From CAMFLJ01 sp965279255 (GTDB taxonomy: Bacteria > Actinomycetota > Acidimicrobiia > Acidimicrobiales > Acidimicrobilacustridaceae): DNA of 64,000 nt. Below are positions 27,423 to 35,567 of the stretch, in pieces (positions within the stretch are counted from its first letter, which is position 1; every line of letters begins with the position of its first letter). The position numbers and the translations under genes are program-made. The stretch is from NCBI GenBank assembly GCA_965279255.1, contig OZ257146.1:1426001-1490000 (forward strand), in the 5' to 3' direction. The notes under the pieces are model-generated. The model searched no databases. It worked only from the letters and a program-made list of their open reading frames with translations, and was not told where the DNA came from.

Positions 27423-28007
27423 ATGCCGTCGCCCCGCCTCCCCCTCCCCCGAGCCCATCGGCTCCCGTCGGTGCTGGTCGTGGCCCTCCTGGTCGCCGGC
27501 GGAGGGCTCGCGGCGTGCTCCTCGGGCGACTCGTCCTCCTCCACCGATGCGGCCACGGCCGCCGCGGTCGTGAGCCAGACCTTCCAGATGCCCGATTCGG
27601 CCAAGGCCTGCCTGGAGGAGAAGCTGGGCTCCGAGGGCGCCGCCCGCAAGGCGCTGACCTCGACCAAGGAGCTGAGCGCCAAGGAGCGCGAGGCGCTCTA
27701 CGGGGTCCTCACCGCCTGCATCACCCCCGACCAGTGGGCCCAGGCCGTCGCCGGGCGCATCACGGCCGCGGTGCCCCCGGCCGACACCACCAAGTTGGGC
27801 GCCCAGGTGGCGTGCCTGACCACCGCCGTGCAGGCCCTCGACGACGTGCAGCGCCAGGCCCTGCTGGTCGGCCTCGTCGTCATCGGGTCGGCTCCGCAGA
27901 CCGGTGACCTCGCCGTCCAGCGCGGCGACGTGCTGAACGGGCTGTACGCCAGGTGCTCGGTGACGGTGAGCTCCTCGTCGACGGCGTCGACCGTCCCGGC
28001 GGGGTAA
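27423..28007 (+). CDS. Putative lipoprotein of unknown function
   Basis: 194 residues from ATG 27423. A type II signal peptide ends in the lipobox GLAAC (about 33-37), followed by a Ser/Thr-rich linker. The mature part is mostly helical and carries several cysteines (KACLEEK, TACITPDQW, VACLTTAV, ARCSVTV), possibly disulphide-bonded on the outer membrane face. I recognise no family. It lies 43 bp upstream of trpS on the same strand and may share its transcript. Confidence 0.7.
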   Translation: MPSPRLPLPRAHRLPSVLVVALLVAGGGLAACSSGDSSSSTDAATAAAVVSQTFQMPDSAKACLEEKLGSEGAARKALTSTKELSAKEREALYGVLTACITPDQWAQAVAGRITAAVPPADTTKLGAQVACLTTAVQALDDVQRQALLVGLVVIGSAPQTGDLAVQRGDVLNGLYARCSVTVSSSSTASTVPAG

Positions 28008-28050
28008 CCGTTTCGGGGACACCGCGGGTCGACCTCTACGATCCCCCGCC

Positions 28051-29034
28051 ATGACGCGTGTGTTCTCGGGCATCAAGCCCACCGGCCCGGTCCAGCTCGG
28101 CAACCTCCTCGGTGCCCTGCGGCGATGGGTCGTCGAGCAGGACGACGCCGACACCATCTTCTGCGTCGTCGACCTGCACGCCCTCACCGTGCCCCAGGAG
28201 CCGGCCGAGCTGCGCCAGCGCACCCTCCAGCTGGCCCAGCTGCTGCTCGCCGTCGGCATCGACCCCGAGCGCTCCACCCTCTTCGTGCAGAGCCACGTGC
28301 CCGAGCACGCCGAGCTGTCGTGGATCCTCGAGTGCACCGCCGCCTTCGGTGAGCTGCGGCGCATGACCCAGTTCAAGGACAAGAGCGACGGCGCCGACTT
28401 CGTGTCGGCGGGGCTGTTCACCTACCCGGCGCTGATGGCGGCCGACATCCTCCTCTACGACACCGACGAGGTGCCGGTCGGCGACGACCAGCGCCAACAC
28501 GTCGAGCTCGCCCGCGACCTGGCCATCCGGTTCAACCACCGCTACGGCGACACGTTCGTGGTGCCGAAGGCCACCTTCCCCGCCGCCGGGGCCCGGGTGA
28601 TGGACCTGCAGCACCCGACGCGGAAGATGTCGAAGTCCGAGGACTCCCCGCAGGGCACGATCCTCGTGCTCGACGACCTCGCCTCGGTGGCCAAGAAGAT
28701 CAAGCGGGCCGTCACCGACAACGACGACGAGGTCCGCTTCGACCCCGAGTCCAAGCCCGGCGTGTCGAACCTGCTGTCGATCCTCGGCGCGTGCACCGGT
28801 GCCGACCCGTCGGCCCTGGCCGACGAGTACACCCGCTACGGCGACCTCAAGTCGGCCACTGCCGAGGCCGTGGTCGAGGCGCTGCGGCCGGTGCAGGAGC
28901 GCTTCGCCGAGCTCGAGGCCGACCCCGCGGGCACCGCGGCGATCCTGGCCAGAGGGGCCGAGAAGGCCCGCTCGGTGGCCGGCCCGGTGCTCGAACGGGC
29001 CCGCGCCAACCTCGGCCTCCTCCCCCCGGCCTGA
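28051..29034 (+). CDS. trpS: Tryptophanyl-tRNA synthetase
   Basis: 327 residues, the standard length. Class I signatures: PTGPVQLGNLLGAL (HIGH-equivalent, 11-24) and KMSKS (192-196). The tryptophan-binding YPALMAADILLYD and VPVGDDQRQHVELARD segments are intact. Attaches tryptophan to tRNA-Trp. A tandem TGGCTCA-type hairpin pair starts eight bases after its stop. Confidence 0.97.
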   Translation: MTRVFSGIKPTGPVQLGNLLGALRRWVVEQDDADTIFCVVDLHALTVPQEPAELRQRTLQLAQLLLAVGIDPERSTLFVQSHVPEHAELSWILECTAAFGELRRMTQFKDKSDGADFVSAGLFTYPALMAADILLYDTDEVPVGDDQRQHVELARDLAIRFNHRYGDTFVVPKATFPAAGARVMDLQHPTRKMSKSEDSPQGTILVLDDLASVAKKIKRAVTDNDDEVRFDPESKPGVSNLLSILGACTGADPSALADEYTRYGDLKSATAEAVVEALRPVQERFAELEADPAGTAAILARGAEKARSVAGPVLERARANLGLLPPA

Positions 29035-29042
29035 TCTCCTCA

Positions 29043-29150
29043 GTGGCTCACGTCGTCAGGCATGACCTGATCAGGTGAGCCACCGAGACCGGCCCGACCC
29101 TCAGTGGCTCACGTCGTCAGGCATGACCTGATCAGGTGAGCCACTGAGGG
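29043..29150. repeat. TGGCTCA-type intergenic inverted repeat, two tandem copies (class II loop)
   Basis: Both copies have arms GTGGCTCAC / GTGAGCCAC and an identical 23-base centre that contains its own palindrome TCAGG-catga-CCTGA. Copy 1 arms are 29043-29051 and 29075-29083. Copy 2 extends to 15 bp (29098-29112 and 29136-29150). The offset is 61 bp. The pair lies exactly between the convergent stops of trpS (29034) and the gene ending at 29162. Confidence 0.92.
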
Positions 29151-29161
29151 CCGGGGGCGGA

Positions 29162-30283
29162 TCAGGGGGCGACGGCGCCGAAGTCGGCGAAGCCGGAGGG
29201 GTCGTGGCGCCCGATCGAGGCGTGCTCGAACAGGCCGTACCCGACCTGGCCGTCGACGGTGGCCCGGCCGACGTGGTCGAGCATCCCGAACGAGGTGGCC
29301 ATGGCGTTGGCCGGGTCATTCAGGTCATAGACCGCGCCCTCGACCCAGTCGCGGCCCCGCCACTGGCCGTGGGTCCACTGCGGGTCGGCCCCGTAGCCGC
29401 AGCCGGCGGACAGGGCGACATGGCCCAGGCTCTCGATCTCGACGACGAGCGGTGAGCCGTCGGGGTTGGTGGCGGTGACGGTGGCACCGGTCGGGATGCG
29501 CGTGCCGGAGCGGTAGTGCATCTCGTAGCGCGGGTAGCCCAGCGTCTCGACGCCGCGCGGGTCGCCCTCGGGCCACACCCGCAGGGCGTCGTTGAGGAAG
29601 CGGAAGCCCTCGGCGGTCTCCTGGGCGATGAAGATCAGGGCGAAGTCGTCGAAGCGCAGCGGGAAGTAGCACCAGAAGAACCCGTAGTCGGGGTTCGGCT
29701 CGGCGGCGGCGCGGCCGGCCGGCTCTGGCTCGCCGACGGGTCGGATGCCCCAGGAGCGGTCGCGGGTGCCCACCCACTGGTCAGGGGTGACGGTGAAGTC
29801 CTCGCCCGCCACGTTGAGCGTGCCCTCCCAGGTGCCGACCTGGGCGAAGCGCTGGGCGTCGAGGATCACGCGGCCACCGGCGCGCATGACGTGGGGGGAC
29901 TCCTCGACCGCGGGGTACGAGCCGCGCCAGTGGAGGTCGAAGGCGAGGCCGTGGTCGGCGGCGTCGCAGATCACGCGGAGCTCCTCGAGGGGCTTGACCA
30001 CCTCGATGCGGTAGGGGCCCACCGACTGGTCCATGCGGTCGTCGCCGAGCGCGTCGGACATGCGCACCGAGTGCTGCAGATCGCCGCGGCGGGCGCAGGC
30101 GAAGGCGTCGATCACGCCGAGGTTCGGGTACACGCCGAGCCCGGTGATGAGGAACACCTCGCCGGTGCGGTCGTGGGCGTTGATGTAGCAGCGGTCGTAG
30201 AAGTTGCGGTCGCTGCTCACGGGCTGAGCCAGCGAGAGGGGGGCCTGGTGGAGCGGGTACTCGTCGACGGGGATCGGTGGCAC
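29162..30283 (-). CDS. Conserved hypothetical protein, lipocalin-like (AttH/CrtC-type) fold suspected
   Basis: 373 residues from GTG 30283, preceded by GGAGAACCCC. No signal peptide. The body is beta-rich, with features such as RNFYDRCYINAHDRTGEVF, QWVGTRDRSWGIRPVGE near 185-202, FFWCYFPLRFDDFALIFIAQE and a Trp/Gly-rich C-terminus. These recall hydroxyneurosporene-synthase/AttH and tocopherol-cyclase-like proteins that bind hydrophobic molecules. That fold call is inference and no function is claimed. It is convergent with trpS across the tandem hairpins. Confidence 0.7.
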   Translation of the reverse strand: MPPIPVDEYPLHQAPLSLAQPVSSDRNFYDRCYINAHDRTGEVFLITGLGVYPNLGVIDAFACARRGDLQHSVRMSDALGDDRMDQSVGPYRIEVVKPLEELRVICDAADHGLAFDLHWRGSYPAVEESPHVMRAGGRVILDAQRFAQVGTWEGTLNVAGEDFTVTPDQWVGTRDRSWGIRPVGEPEPAGRAAAEPNPDYGFFWCYFPLRFDDFALIFIAQETAEGFRFLNDALRVWPEGDPRGVETLGYPRYEMHYRSGTRIPTGATVTATNPDGSPLVVEIESLGHVALSAGCGYGADPQWTHGQWRGRDWVEGAVYDLNDPANAMATSFGMLDHVGRATVDGQVGYGLFEHASIGRHDPSGFADFGAVAP

Positions 30284-30433
30284 GGGGTTCTCCAACTCTG
30301 GAGGTCGAGGGCGATCGGCACCGAACGATAGGGGGTCGTCACCGCACCGGTCGCGCGCACCGTCGGGCGAAGCCCGTGCCGACCACCTCACCCTGCGGCC
30401 TACGCTCCGGCCCTCGAACCGGTGGAGGTGGCA

Positions 30434-30817
30434 GTGGTCGACGGAGACGGTCCCGGGCAGGGCACGGCGGACGAGGTGCGGGCCTGCTTCGAGGCCTATG
30501 AGCAGGCGTTGGTCGCCAACGACGTCGACGCCATGGACGCCTGGTTCTGGGACGACCCCGCCGTCGTGCGCTTCGGCATCGCGGAGTGCCAGTACGGCCC
30601 CGACGAGATCGCGGCGTGGCGCCGCACCACCGCACCGGTGCCCGCGGACCGCCGCCACGTGCGCACGACCGTCGTCGCCCACGGCGAGGACCTCGCGGTG
30701 GTGACCCTCGAGTTCGCCAACGGTGAGCGACCGGGCCGTGGCCGTCAGTCCCAGGTGTGGGCCCGCACGCCCCGGGGCTGGCGCGTCGTGCACGCCCACG
30801 TCTCCATGATCGACTGA
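30434..30817 (+). CDS. AtzH/HpxZ-like (DUF3225) NTF2-fold protein
   Basis: 127 residues from GTG 30434, with GGAGGTGGCA upstream. The whole chain matches the DUF3225 pattern: EVRACFEAYEQALVANDVDA, WFWDDPAVVRFGIAECQYG, GRGRQSQVWARTPRGWRVV and the terminal HAHVSMI. Relatives accompany AtzE/AtzG in 1-carboxybiuret breakdown and HpxX/HpxY in oxalurate breakdown; AtzH is reported as a decarboxylating amidohydrolase. It precedes the GntR regulator, the ABC importer, BiuH and the AtzE-like amidase on the same strand, which supports a role in urea-like nitrogen compounds. A TGGCTCA hairpin follows 23 bp after its stop. Confidence 0.85.
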   Translation: MVDGDGPGQGTADEVRACFEAYEQALVANDVDAMDAWFWDDPAVVRFGIAECQYGPDEIAAWRRTTAPVPADRRHVRTTVVAHGEDLAVVTLEFANGERPGRGRQSQVWARTPRGWRVVHAHVSMID

Positions 30818-30837
30818 CCCGACCCCTTCCCTCCCGA

Positions 30838-30882
30838 AGGTGGCTCACGACGTGGCGGTTTCCGCACCGATCTGAGCCAGCT
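30838..30882. repeat. TGGCTCA-type intergenic inverted repeat, single copy
   Basis: Arms TGGCTCA (30841-30847) and TGAGCCA (30873-30879) flank a 25-base centre with a nested GTGGCGG/CCGCAC hairpin. The outer flanks (GAAGG, GCTC) match the class I copies. It sits 23 bp past the AtzH-like stop and upstream of the GntR gene. Confidence 0.75.
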
Positions 30883-30980
30883 CTGGTGCAGGTCGCAGTC
30901 AGCGGCGCGTCAGGCATCCGTGTCGGAGCAGCAACCTCCGGGACACCGGCGGGAAATGGCCGATCCATAGGTTGACCTGC

Positions 30981-31700
30981 GTGTATACAGCGCAGCATCC
31001 AGAGCGGCACACACCGAGCCGAGCCCAGTTGGCCTACGCCGACCTGAAGAACCGGCTCCTCCTCGGTGAGTTCCCGCTCAACGTCCGGCTCGGTGAGGAG
31101 CGCCTCGCCGCGCTGGTCGGCGTGTCCCGGACACCGATCCGAGAGGCGCTGTCGCGCCTCGAGGTGGAGGGCCTGGTGGTGCGGGCTCCGGACGGCGGGT
31201 TCCTTCCCGTCGTGCCGGACGTGACCGGGATGCGCCAGCTCTACGAGGTGCGGGTCGGGCTCGAGCTGCAGGCCCTGCGCCGGCCGCTCCGCCTCGGCAC
31301 CACCCACGACATCGGGCGCCTCGAGGCCCTGCGGGCCGAGTGGGTGGAGCTGACCCACGAGGAGCCCGAGGCCGAGCCCGGGTTCGTGCTGCTCGACGAG
31401 GCGTTCCACCTCACCCTCGCGGCGACCGCCGGCAACCCGATGCTGGTGGACATCCTCCGCCAGATCAACGAGCGCATCCGCATCGTCCGCATGCAGGACT
31501 TCCTGGTGACCGACCGGGTGGGGCGCACGATCCGGGAGCACGTGGCGCTCGTCGACGCGGTGCTCGCCGGCGACATCGCCGAGGCCGAGCGGCAGCTGAT
31601 CGTCCACATCGACAGCTCGGCCGCGGTGGTCGAGGAACGCGTGACCAAGGCCGTCGCCCGCATGGCGGGCGTGCGGCCCGAGTCGGCACCGAAGGCCTGA
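30981..31700 (+). CDS. GntR/FadR-family (FCD) transcriptional regulator
   Basis: 239 residues if GTG 30981 is used; TTG 30972 adds three. The winged-helix domain lies at about 14-75 (LGEERLAALVGVSRTPIREAL is the recognition region), and the FCD ligand-binding all-helical domain at about 90-225 (LYEVRVGLELQAL, DEAFHLTLAATAGNP, REHVALVDAVLAGD) has His residues that usually bind a metal. It probably represses the ABC importer and hydrolase genes in response to their substrate. The palindrome TGTATACA overlaps its own start codon, implying autorepression. Confidence 0.92.
   Translation: MYTAQHPERHTPSRAQLAYADLKNRLLLGEFPLNVRLGEERLAALVGVSRTPIREALSRLEVEGLVVRAPDGGFLPVVPDVTGMRQLYEVRVGLELQALRRPLRLGTTHDIGRLEALRAEWVELTHEEPEAEPGFVLLDEAFHLTLAATAGNPMLVDILRQINERIRIVRMQDFLVTDRVGRTIREHVALVDAVLAGDIAEAERQLIVHIDSSAAVVEERVTKAVARMAGVRPESAPKA
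30982..30989. promoter_or_regulatory. Candidate GntR operator overlapping the regulator start
   Basis: TGTATACA, a perfect 8-bp palindrome and a rare AT-rich word in this GC-rich DNA. It matches the core of many FadR/GntR operators (T-x-GTATAC-x-A type). It lies on the GTG start of the GntR gene, where bound protein would block expression. Confidence 0.45.
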
Positions 31701-31742
31701 GCGGCGACGACCGGTCGGCGGCGGACCCAGACGGCGGCTCGG

Positions 31743-31822
31743 GTGCAGGACAGGCAGTGCAGGGCGGGCGTGCAGGTGCAGGTGCAGGGGCAGTCCAGGA
31801 CAGGCATCGACCAGGAAGAACA
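31743..31822 (+). repeat. Low-complexity GTGCAGG-type repeats in the regulator-importer gap
   Basis: Irregular tandem GTGCAG and CAGGACAGGC units between the GntR stop (31700) and the ATPase start (31834). No clear palindrome. The leader region may contain a promoter, but none can be pointed to. Confidence 0.4.
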
Positions 31823-31833
31823 GGGAGCGGGAC

Positions 31834-33438
31834 GTGGACGCAAGTGCACCCATGACCACCACCGCATCGCCACCGTCGGAGACGACGACGGGGGCGGCGC
31901 AGCTGCTGGTGGCGAGAGGGATCACCCGACGCTTCGGCGAGGTGACCGCCAACGACTCGGTCGACCTCGACCTGGTCGCGGGTGAGATCCACGCCGTGCT
32001 CGGCGAGAACGGAGCCGGCAAGAGCACGCTCATGAAGGTCGTGTACGGCGTCCACCCCGCCGACGAGGGCGAGATCGTCGTCGACGGCACCCCCGTGGTG
32101 ATCGATTCCCCCGGCATCGCCCGCGACCTGGGGATCGGCATGGTCTTCCAGGACCTGCGCCTCGTGCCGGCCCTGACCGTCGTCGACAACATCTCCCTCG
32201 CCCTCCCGCTCAAGGGCCTCCGCCTCAAGCGCAAGGAGCTGTCCGCCCGCATCCGGGAGGCGTCGGAGCGGTTCGGCCTCCAGGTCGACCCCGGCGCGAC
32301 GGTACGGGACCTCTCCATCGGCGAGCGCCAGCGGGTCGAGATCCTGAAGGTCCTGCTCACCGGGGCCCGCCTGGTGATCCTCGACGAGCCGACCAGCGTG
32401 CTCGCCCCCCAGGAGGTCGACCACCTCTTCGAGGGCCTCGACCAGCTGCGGGCCGGCGGGCTCTCCGTGGTGATCATCACCCACAAGCTCCGCGAGGCCC
32501 GGGCCGTGGCCGACCGCTGCACCATCCTGCGCGGCGGCAAGCTCATCCTCGGGTCGGTGCCCCCGAACGACCTCAGCGACACCGAGCTCATCGAGGCCAT
32601 GGTCGGGCGCAGCGTGCCGGCCTTGCCGAGCGAGCGGGTCGCCGTCCCCGACGACGCCACCCCGGCCCTCGCCCTGAAGGGCGTCACCCTCAAGCAGAAG
32701 GGCTCGCGGCCCCTCCTCGACGCCGTCGACCTCGAGGTGCGCGCGGGCGAACTCGTCGGCATCGCCGGCGTGGCCGGCAACGGCCAGAAGGAGCTCTACG
32801 AGGTCGCCCTCGGGCTCAAGACCCCCGACTCGGGCACCGTCACGATCGCCGGCCAGAGCGCCAAGCACCTGACCCCCCGGGTGGCCCGGGCCGAAGGCGC
32901 CGCCGCCGTCCCCGAGGACCCCATCACCGATGCCGTGGTCCCCGGCCTCTCGGTCGTCGAGCACGTGGCCCTCGACGACCTGCGCCCGTTCCGCAAGGGC
33001 CTGGGCCTCGACTGGAAGAAGGCGGAGAAGCACCTCGAGGAGCTCGACGAGCGCACCGGCCTGCGGGTCGCCGCGCCCCAGCGGATCGTGTCCACCCTCT
33101 CCGGCGGGAACATCCAGCGGGTGATGCTCGTGCGGGCCCTCGGGTCGCCGGCGCCGCTGGTGGTCGCCGCCTACCCCAGCCGGGGCCTCGACATCGCCTC
33201 GACGCGCCGCACCCAGGAGCTGCTGCTCGAACAGCGGGCCTCCGGAGCGGGCGTGCTCCTCATCTCCGAGGACCTCGACGAGCTGTTCGAGCTCTCCGAC
33301 CGCATCGCGGTGGTCCACCACGGGGCTGTCGTCGGCATCGCCGACCCCCGCGACGCCGACCGCTACGAGGTCGGCCAGCTGATGCTGGCGGGCCACACCG
33401 ACTCCGAGATCGACGACGCAGAGCGAGGTGCGGCATGA
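31834..33438 (+). CDS. BMP-type ABC importer, double ATPase subunit
   Basis: 534 residues from GTG 31834; ATG 31852 is an alternative. Two ABC domains. The first is complete, with Walker A GENGAGKST (57-65), LSIGERQRVEIL and Walker B LVILDEP. The second has a degenerate P-loop (GVAGNGQKEL) but keeps the signature LSGGNIQRV, as usual in nucleoside/sugar (YufO/RbsA-like) importers. It energises the two downstream permeases, the first of which overlaps it by four bases. Substrate-binding protein and hydrolases follow, pointing to uptake of a biuret-like or purine-like nitrogen compound. Confidence 0.93.
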   Translation: MDASAPMTTTASPPSETTTGAAQLLVARGITRRFGEVTANDSVDLDLVAGEIHAVLGENGAGKSTLMKVVYGVHPADEGEIVVDGTPVVIDSPGIARDLGIGMVFQDLRLVPALTVVDNISLALPLKGLRLKRKELSARIREASERFGLQVDPGATVRDLSIGERQRVEILKVLLTGARLVILDEPTSVLAPQEVDHLFEGLDQLRAGGLSVVIITHKLREARAVADRCTILRGGKLILGSVPPNDLSDTELIEAMVGRSVPALPSERVAVPDDATPALALKGVTLKQKGSRPLLDAVDLEVRAGELVGIAGVAGNGQKELYEVALGLKTPDSGTVTIAGQSAKHLTPRVARAEGAAAVPEDPITDAVVPGLSVVEHVALDDLRPFRKGLGLDWKKAEKHLEELDERTGLRVAAPQRIVSTLSGGNIQRVMLVRALGSPAPLVVAAYPSRGLDIASTRRTQELLLEQRASGAGVLLISEDLDELFELSDRIAVVHHGAVVGIADPRDADRYEVGQLMLAGHTDSEIDDAERGAA

Positions 33439-34550
33439 CCGTCCCGACCGACGCCATCACCCCGGAGTACCCGGGGCTCGATGACCCCCCGGTGCCGGCA
33501 CCGCCTGACGAGGTCGCCGGACCGACCTGGTTCTTCCGCAGCGGGAACTCGGTGCTGCGCTTCGCCATGGCCCTGGTGATCGCGGCGGCGGTGTTCTCGA
33601 TCTTCATGATCGTGAAGGGCGTCAACCCGATCACGGCCTACGCCGACATGATCCACTCGATCTTCCGCTCGCCGAAGCAGATCGGCGAGATCTTCATCCG
33701 GGCGACGCCGATCATGCTGGCTGGCCTCGCCGTGGCGATCCCCGCAAGGGCCGGCCTCATCAACGTCGGCGGCGAGGGCCAGCTCATCGTCGGCGGCGTG
33801 GCCGCCGCCGGTGTCGCCCTCGCCATGGGCGGCGGCAAGCCGGGGTGGCTGGTGATGCTGCTCATGATCCTCGCCGGTGCGGCGGCCGGTGCGGCCTGGG
33901 CCGCCATCGCCGCCGTGCTGCGGCTGTGGGTCGACATCAACGAGGCGGTGTCGACGCTGTTGCTCAACTACATCGCCATCGACCTGCTCGGCTTCCTGAT
34001 CTACTCGCCGTGGAAGGACCAGAAGGGCTCCGGCCAGCCGACCACGCCGATCCTGGCCAAGGCCGCCCGCCTCCCCGTCATCGGTGACAGCCGGGTCCAC
34101 GTCGGCATCCTCATCGCCGTCGCCCTCGCCGTCGTCTGCTGGTTCGTCCTCAAGAAGACCTCGTGGGGGTTCCGTCTCCGGGTCACCGGTGGGAACCAGG
34201 AAGCGGCCCGCCGTGCCGGCATGAGCGTGGGGCTCCTCCTCCTCAGCGCCATGCTGGTCGGCGGGGCGCTCGCCGGCCTCGGTGGGTTCGCCCAGTACGC
34301 GGGCACCGAGTTCAAGCTGCGCCCCGGGTTCTGCGCCACCTACGGCTACCTCGGCTTCCTGGCCTCGTGGCTGGCCGGGCACCGGCCCATCGCCGTCGCC
34401 GGGTCGGCGGTGCTGCTGTCGGCCATCGCCATCGGCGGTGACAGCCTCCAGATCGACTCCGGCCTCCCGGCCGCCTCGGTCAACATCCTCATCGCCCTCG
34501 TGCTGCTGGCCATGTTCGGCCTCGGCAAGCGCAAGGCGGTGGCGGCGTGA
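33435..34550 (+). CDS. BMP-type ABC importer permease 1
   Basis: 371 residues, overlapping the ATPase by four bases (ATGA). A polar Pro-rich N-terminus is followed by about nine or ten membrane helices. LAVAIPARAGLINVGGEGQLIVGG is the conserved segment of the YufP/BPD_transp_2 family, and FRLRVTGGNQEAARRAGM is the cytoplasmic coupling loop to the ATPase. It pairs with the next gene to form the transport channel. Confidence 0.93.
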   Translation: MTVPTDAITPEYPGLDDPPVPAPPDEVAGPTWFFRSGNSVLRFAMALVIAAAVFSIFMIVKGVNPITAYADMIHSIFRSPKQIGEIFIRATPIMLAGLAVAIPARAGLINVGGEGQLIVGGVAAAGVALAMGGGKPGWLVMLLMILAGAAAGAAWAAIAAVLRLWVDINEAVSTLLLNYIAIDLLGFLIYSPWKDQKGSGQPTTPILAKAARLPVIGDSRVHVGILIAVALAVVCWFVLKKTSWGFRLRVTGGNQEAARRAGMSVGLLLLSAMLVGGALAGLGGFAQYAGTEFKLRPGFCATYGYLGFLASWLAGHRPIAVAGSAVLLSAIAIGGDSLQIDSGLPAASVNILIALVLLAMFGLGKRKAVAA

Positions 34551-35458
34551 TCCTCCTCGAGGTCCTCACCGGCGCAGTCCGCGGCGGCACGACCATCCTC
34601 TACGCCGGCCTCGGCGAGACCGTGAGCGAGCGGGGCGGGGTCGTGAACCTCGGCATCGAGGGATCGATGCTCTGCGGTGCGCTCGCCGCCGTCGCCGCCA
34701 CCTCGGCGAGCGGCAACCCCTGGGTCGGAGCCCTCGCCGGGGCCCTGGCCGGGGCCGCCCTCGCCGCCGTGCACGCCTTCTTCGTGATCAACCGGCGCTC
34801 GAACCAGCTCGCCACGGGCCTCGTGGTGCTGTTCCTCGGGCTCGGCATCACCTCGCTCTTCGGGGCGTCGTACGTGAAGGCCGACGTCAACGGCTTCGAA
34901 CCGATCGCCATCCCCGGGCTGTCGAGCATCCCGTGGCTCGGCGACATCTTCTTCGACCAGGACCCACTCACCTACGTCTCCTACGCACTGGTCCCGGCGC
35001 TGTGGTGGTTCATCTTCCGCAGCCGGTGGGGCGTGCTGTTGCGGGCCGCCGGTGAGCGCTCCGAGGTGCTCACCACCTACGGCCACCGCCTCGTGCCCAT
35101 CCGGTACGCCGCGGTGATCGCGGGCGGGTTCCTCGCCGGGGTCGGCGGCGCCCAGCTCTCGATCGCCTACGCCAACGCCTGGTTCGAGAACATGGTCCAG
35201 GGTCGGGGCTTCATCGCCGTGGCGGTGGTGATCTTCGCCGCCCGCCAGCCCTTCAAGGTGGCCGCCGGGTCGTACCTGTTCGGCGCCGCCCTGGCCCTCT
35301 CCCCCGTGCTGCAGGCCAACGGCTACAGCATCAACCAGTTCGCCCTCGACGTGATCCCGTACGTGCTCACGCTGGTGGTGCTCGTCCTGCTCGGCCGCCG
35401 CCGGGCGGCCGACGCCCCCGAGGAGCTCCAGAAGGTCTTCGAAGCCTCCGTCCGCTAG
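34547..35458 (+). CDS. BMP-type ABC importer permease 2
   Basis: 303 residues from GTG 34547, overlapping permease 1 by four bases (GTGA). About eight or nine membrane helices. GVVNLGIEGSMLCGA is the YufQ-family signature, and LLRAAGERSEVLTTYGH is the coupling loop. It completes the heterodimeric permease with the previous gene. Confidence 0.93.
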   Translation: MILLEVLTGAVRGGTTILYAGLGETVSERGGVVNLGIEGSMLCGALAAVAATSASGNPWVGALAGALAGAALAAVHAFFVINRRSNQLATGLVVLFLGLGITSLFGASYVKADVNGFEPIAIPGLSSIPWLGDIFFDQDPLTYVSYALVPALWWFIFRSRWGVLLRAAGERSEVLTTYGHRLVPIRYAAVIAGGFLAGVGGAQLSIAYANAWFENMVQGRGFIAVAVVIFAARQPFKVAAGSYLFGAALALSPVLQANGYSINQFALDVIPYVLTLVVLVLLGRRRAADAPEELQKVFEASVR

Positions 35459-35567
35459 CCGGGACGGACGAGGGCGGCGCGCCGGACGGCGCCGCACCCG
35501 AGCAGTGATCCCGGCCGCGCCAACCCCGGCGCAGACACCCCCAGATGGTTCCCTCGAAAGGAAACAC

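Noticed and set aside
31743..31822. GTGCAGG repeats as a regulatory array
   Set aside because: The unit is irregular with no symmetry, and similar words are common in this GC-rich DNA.
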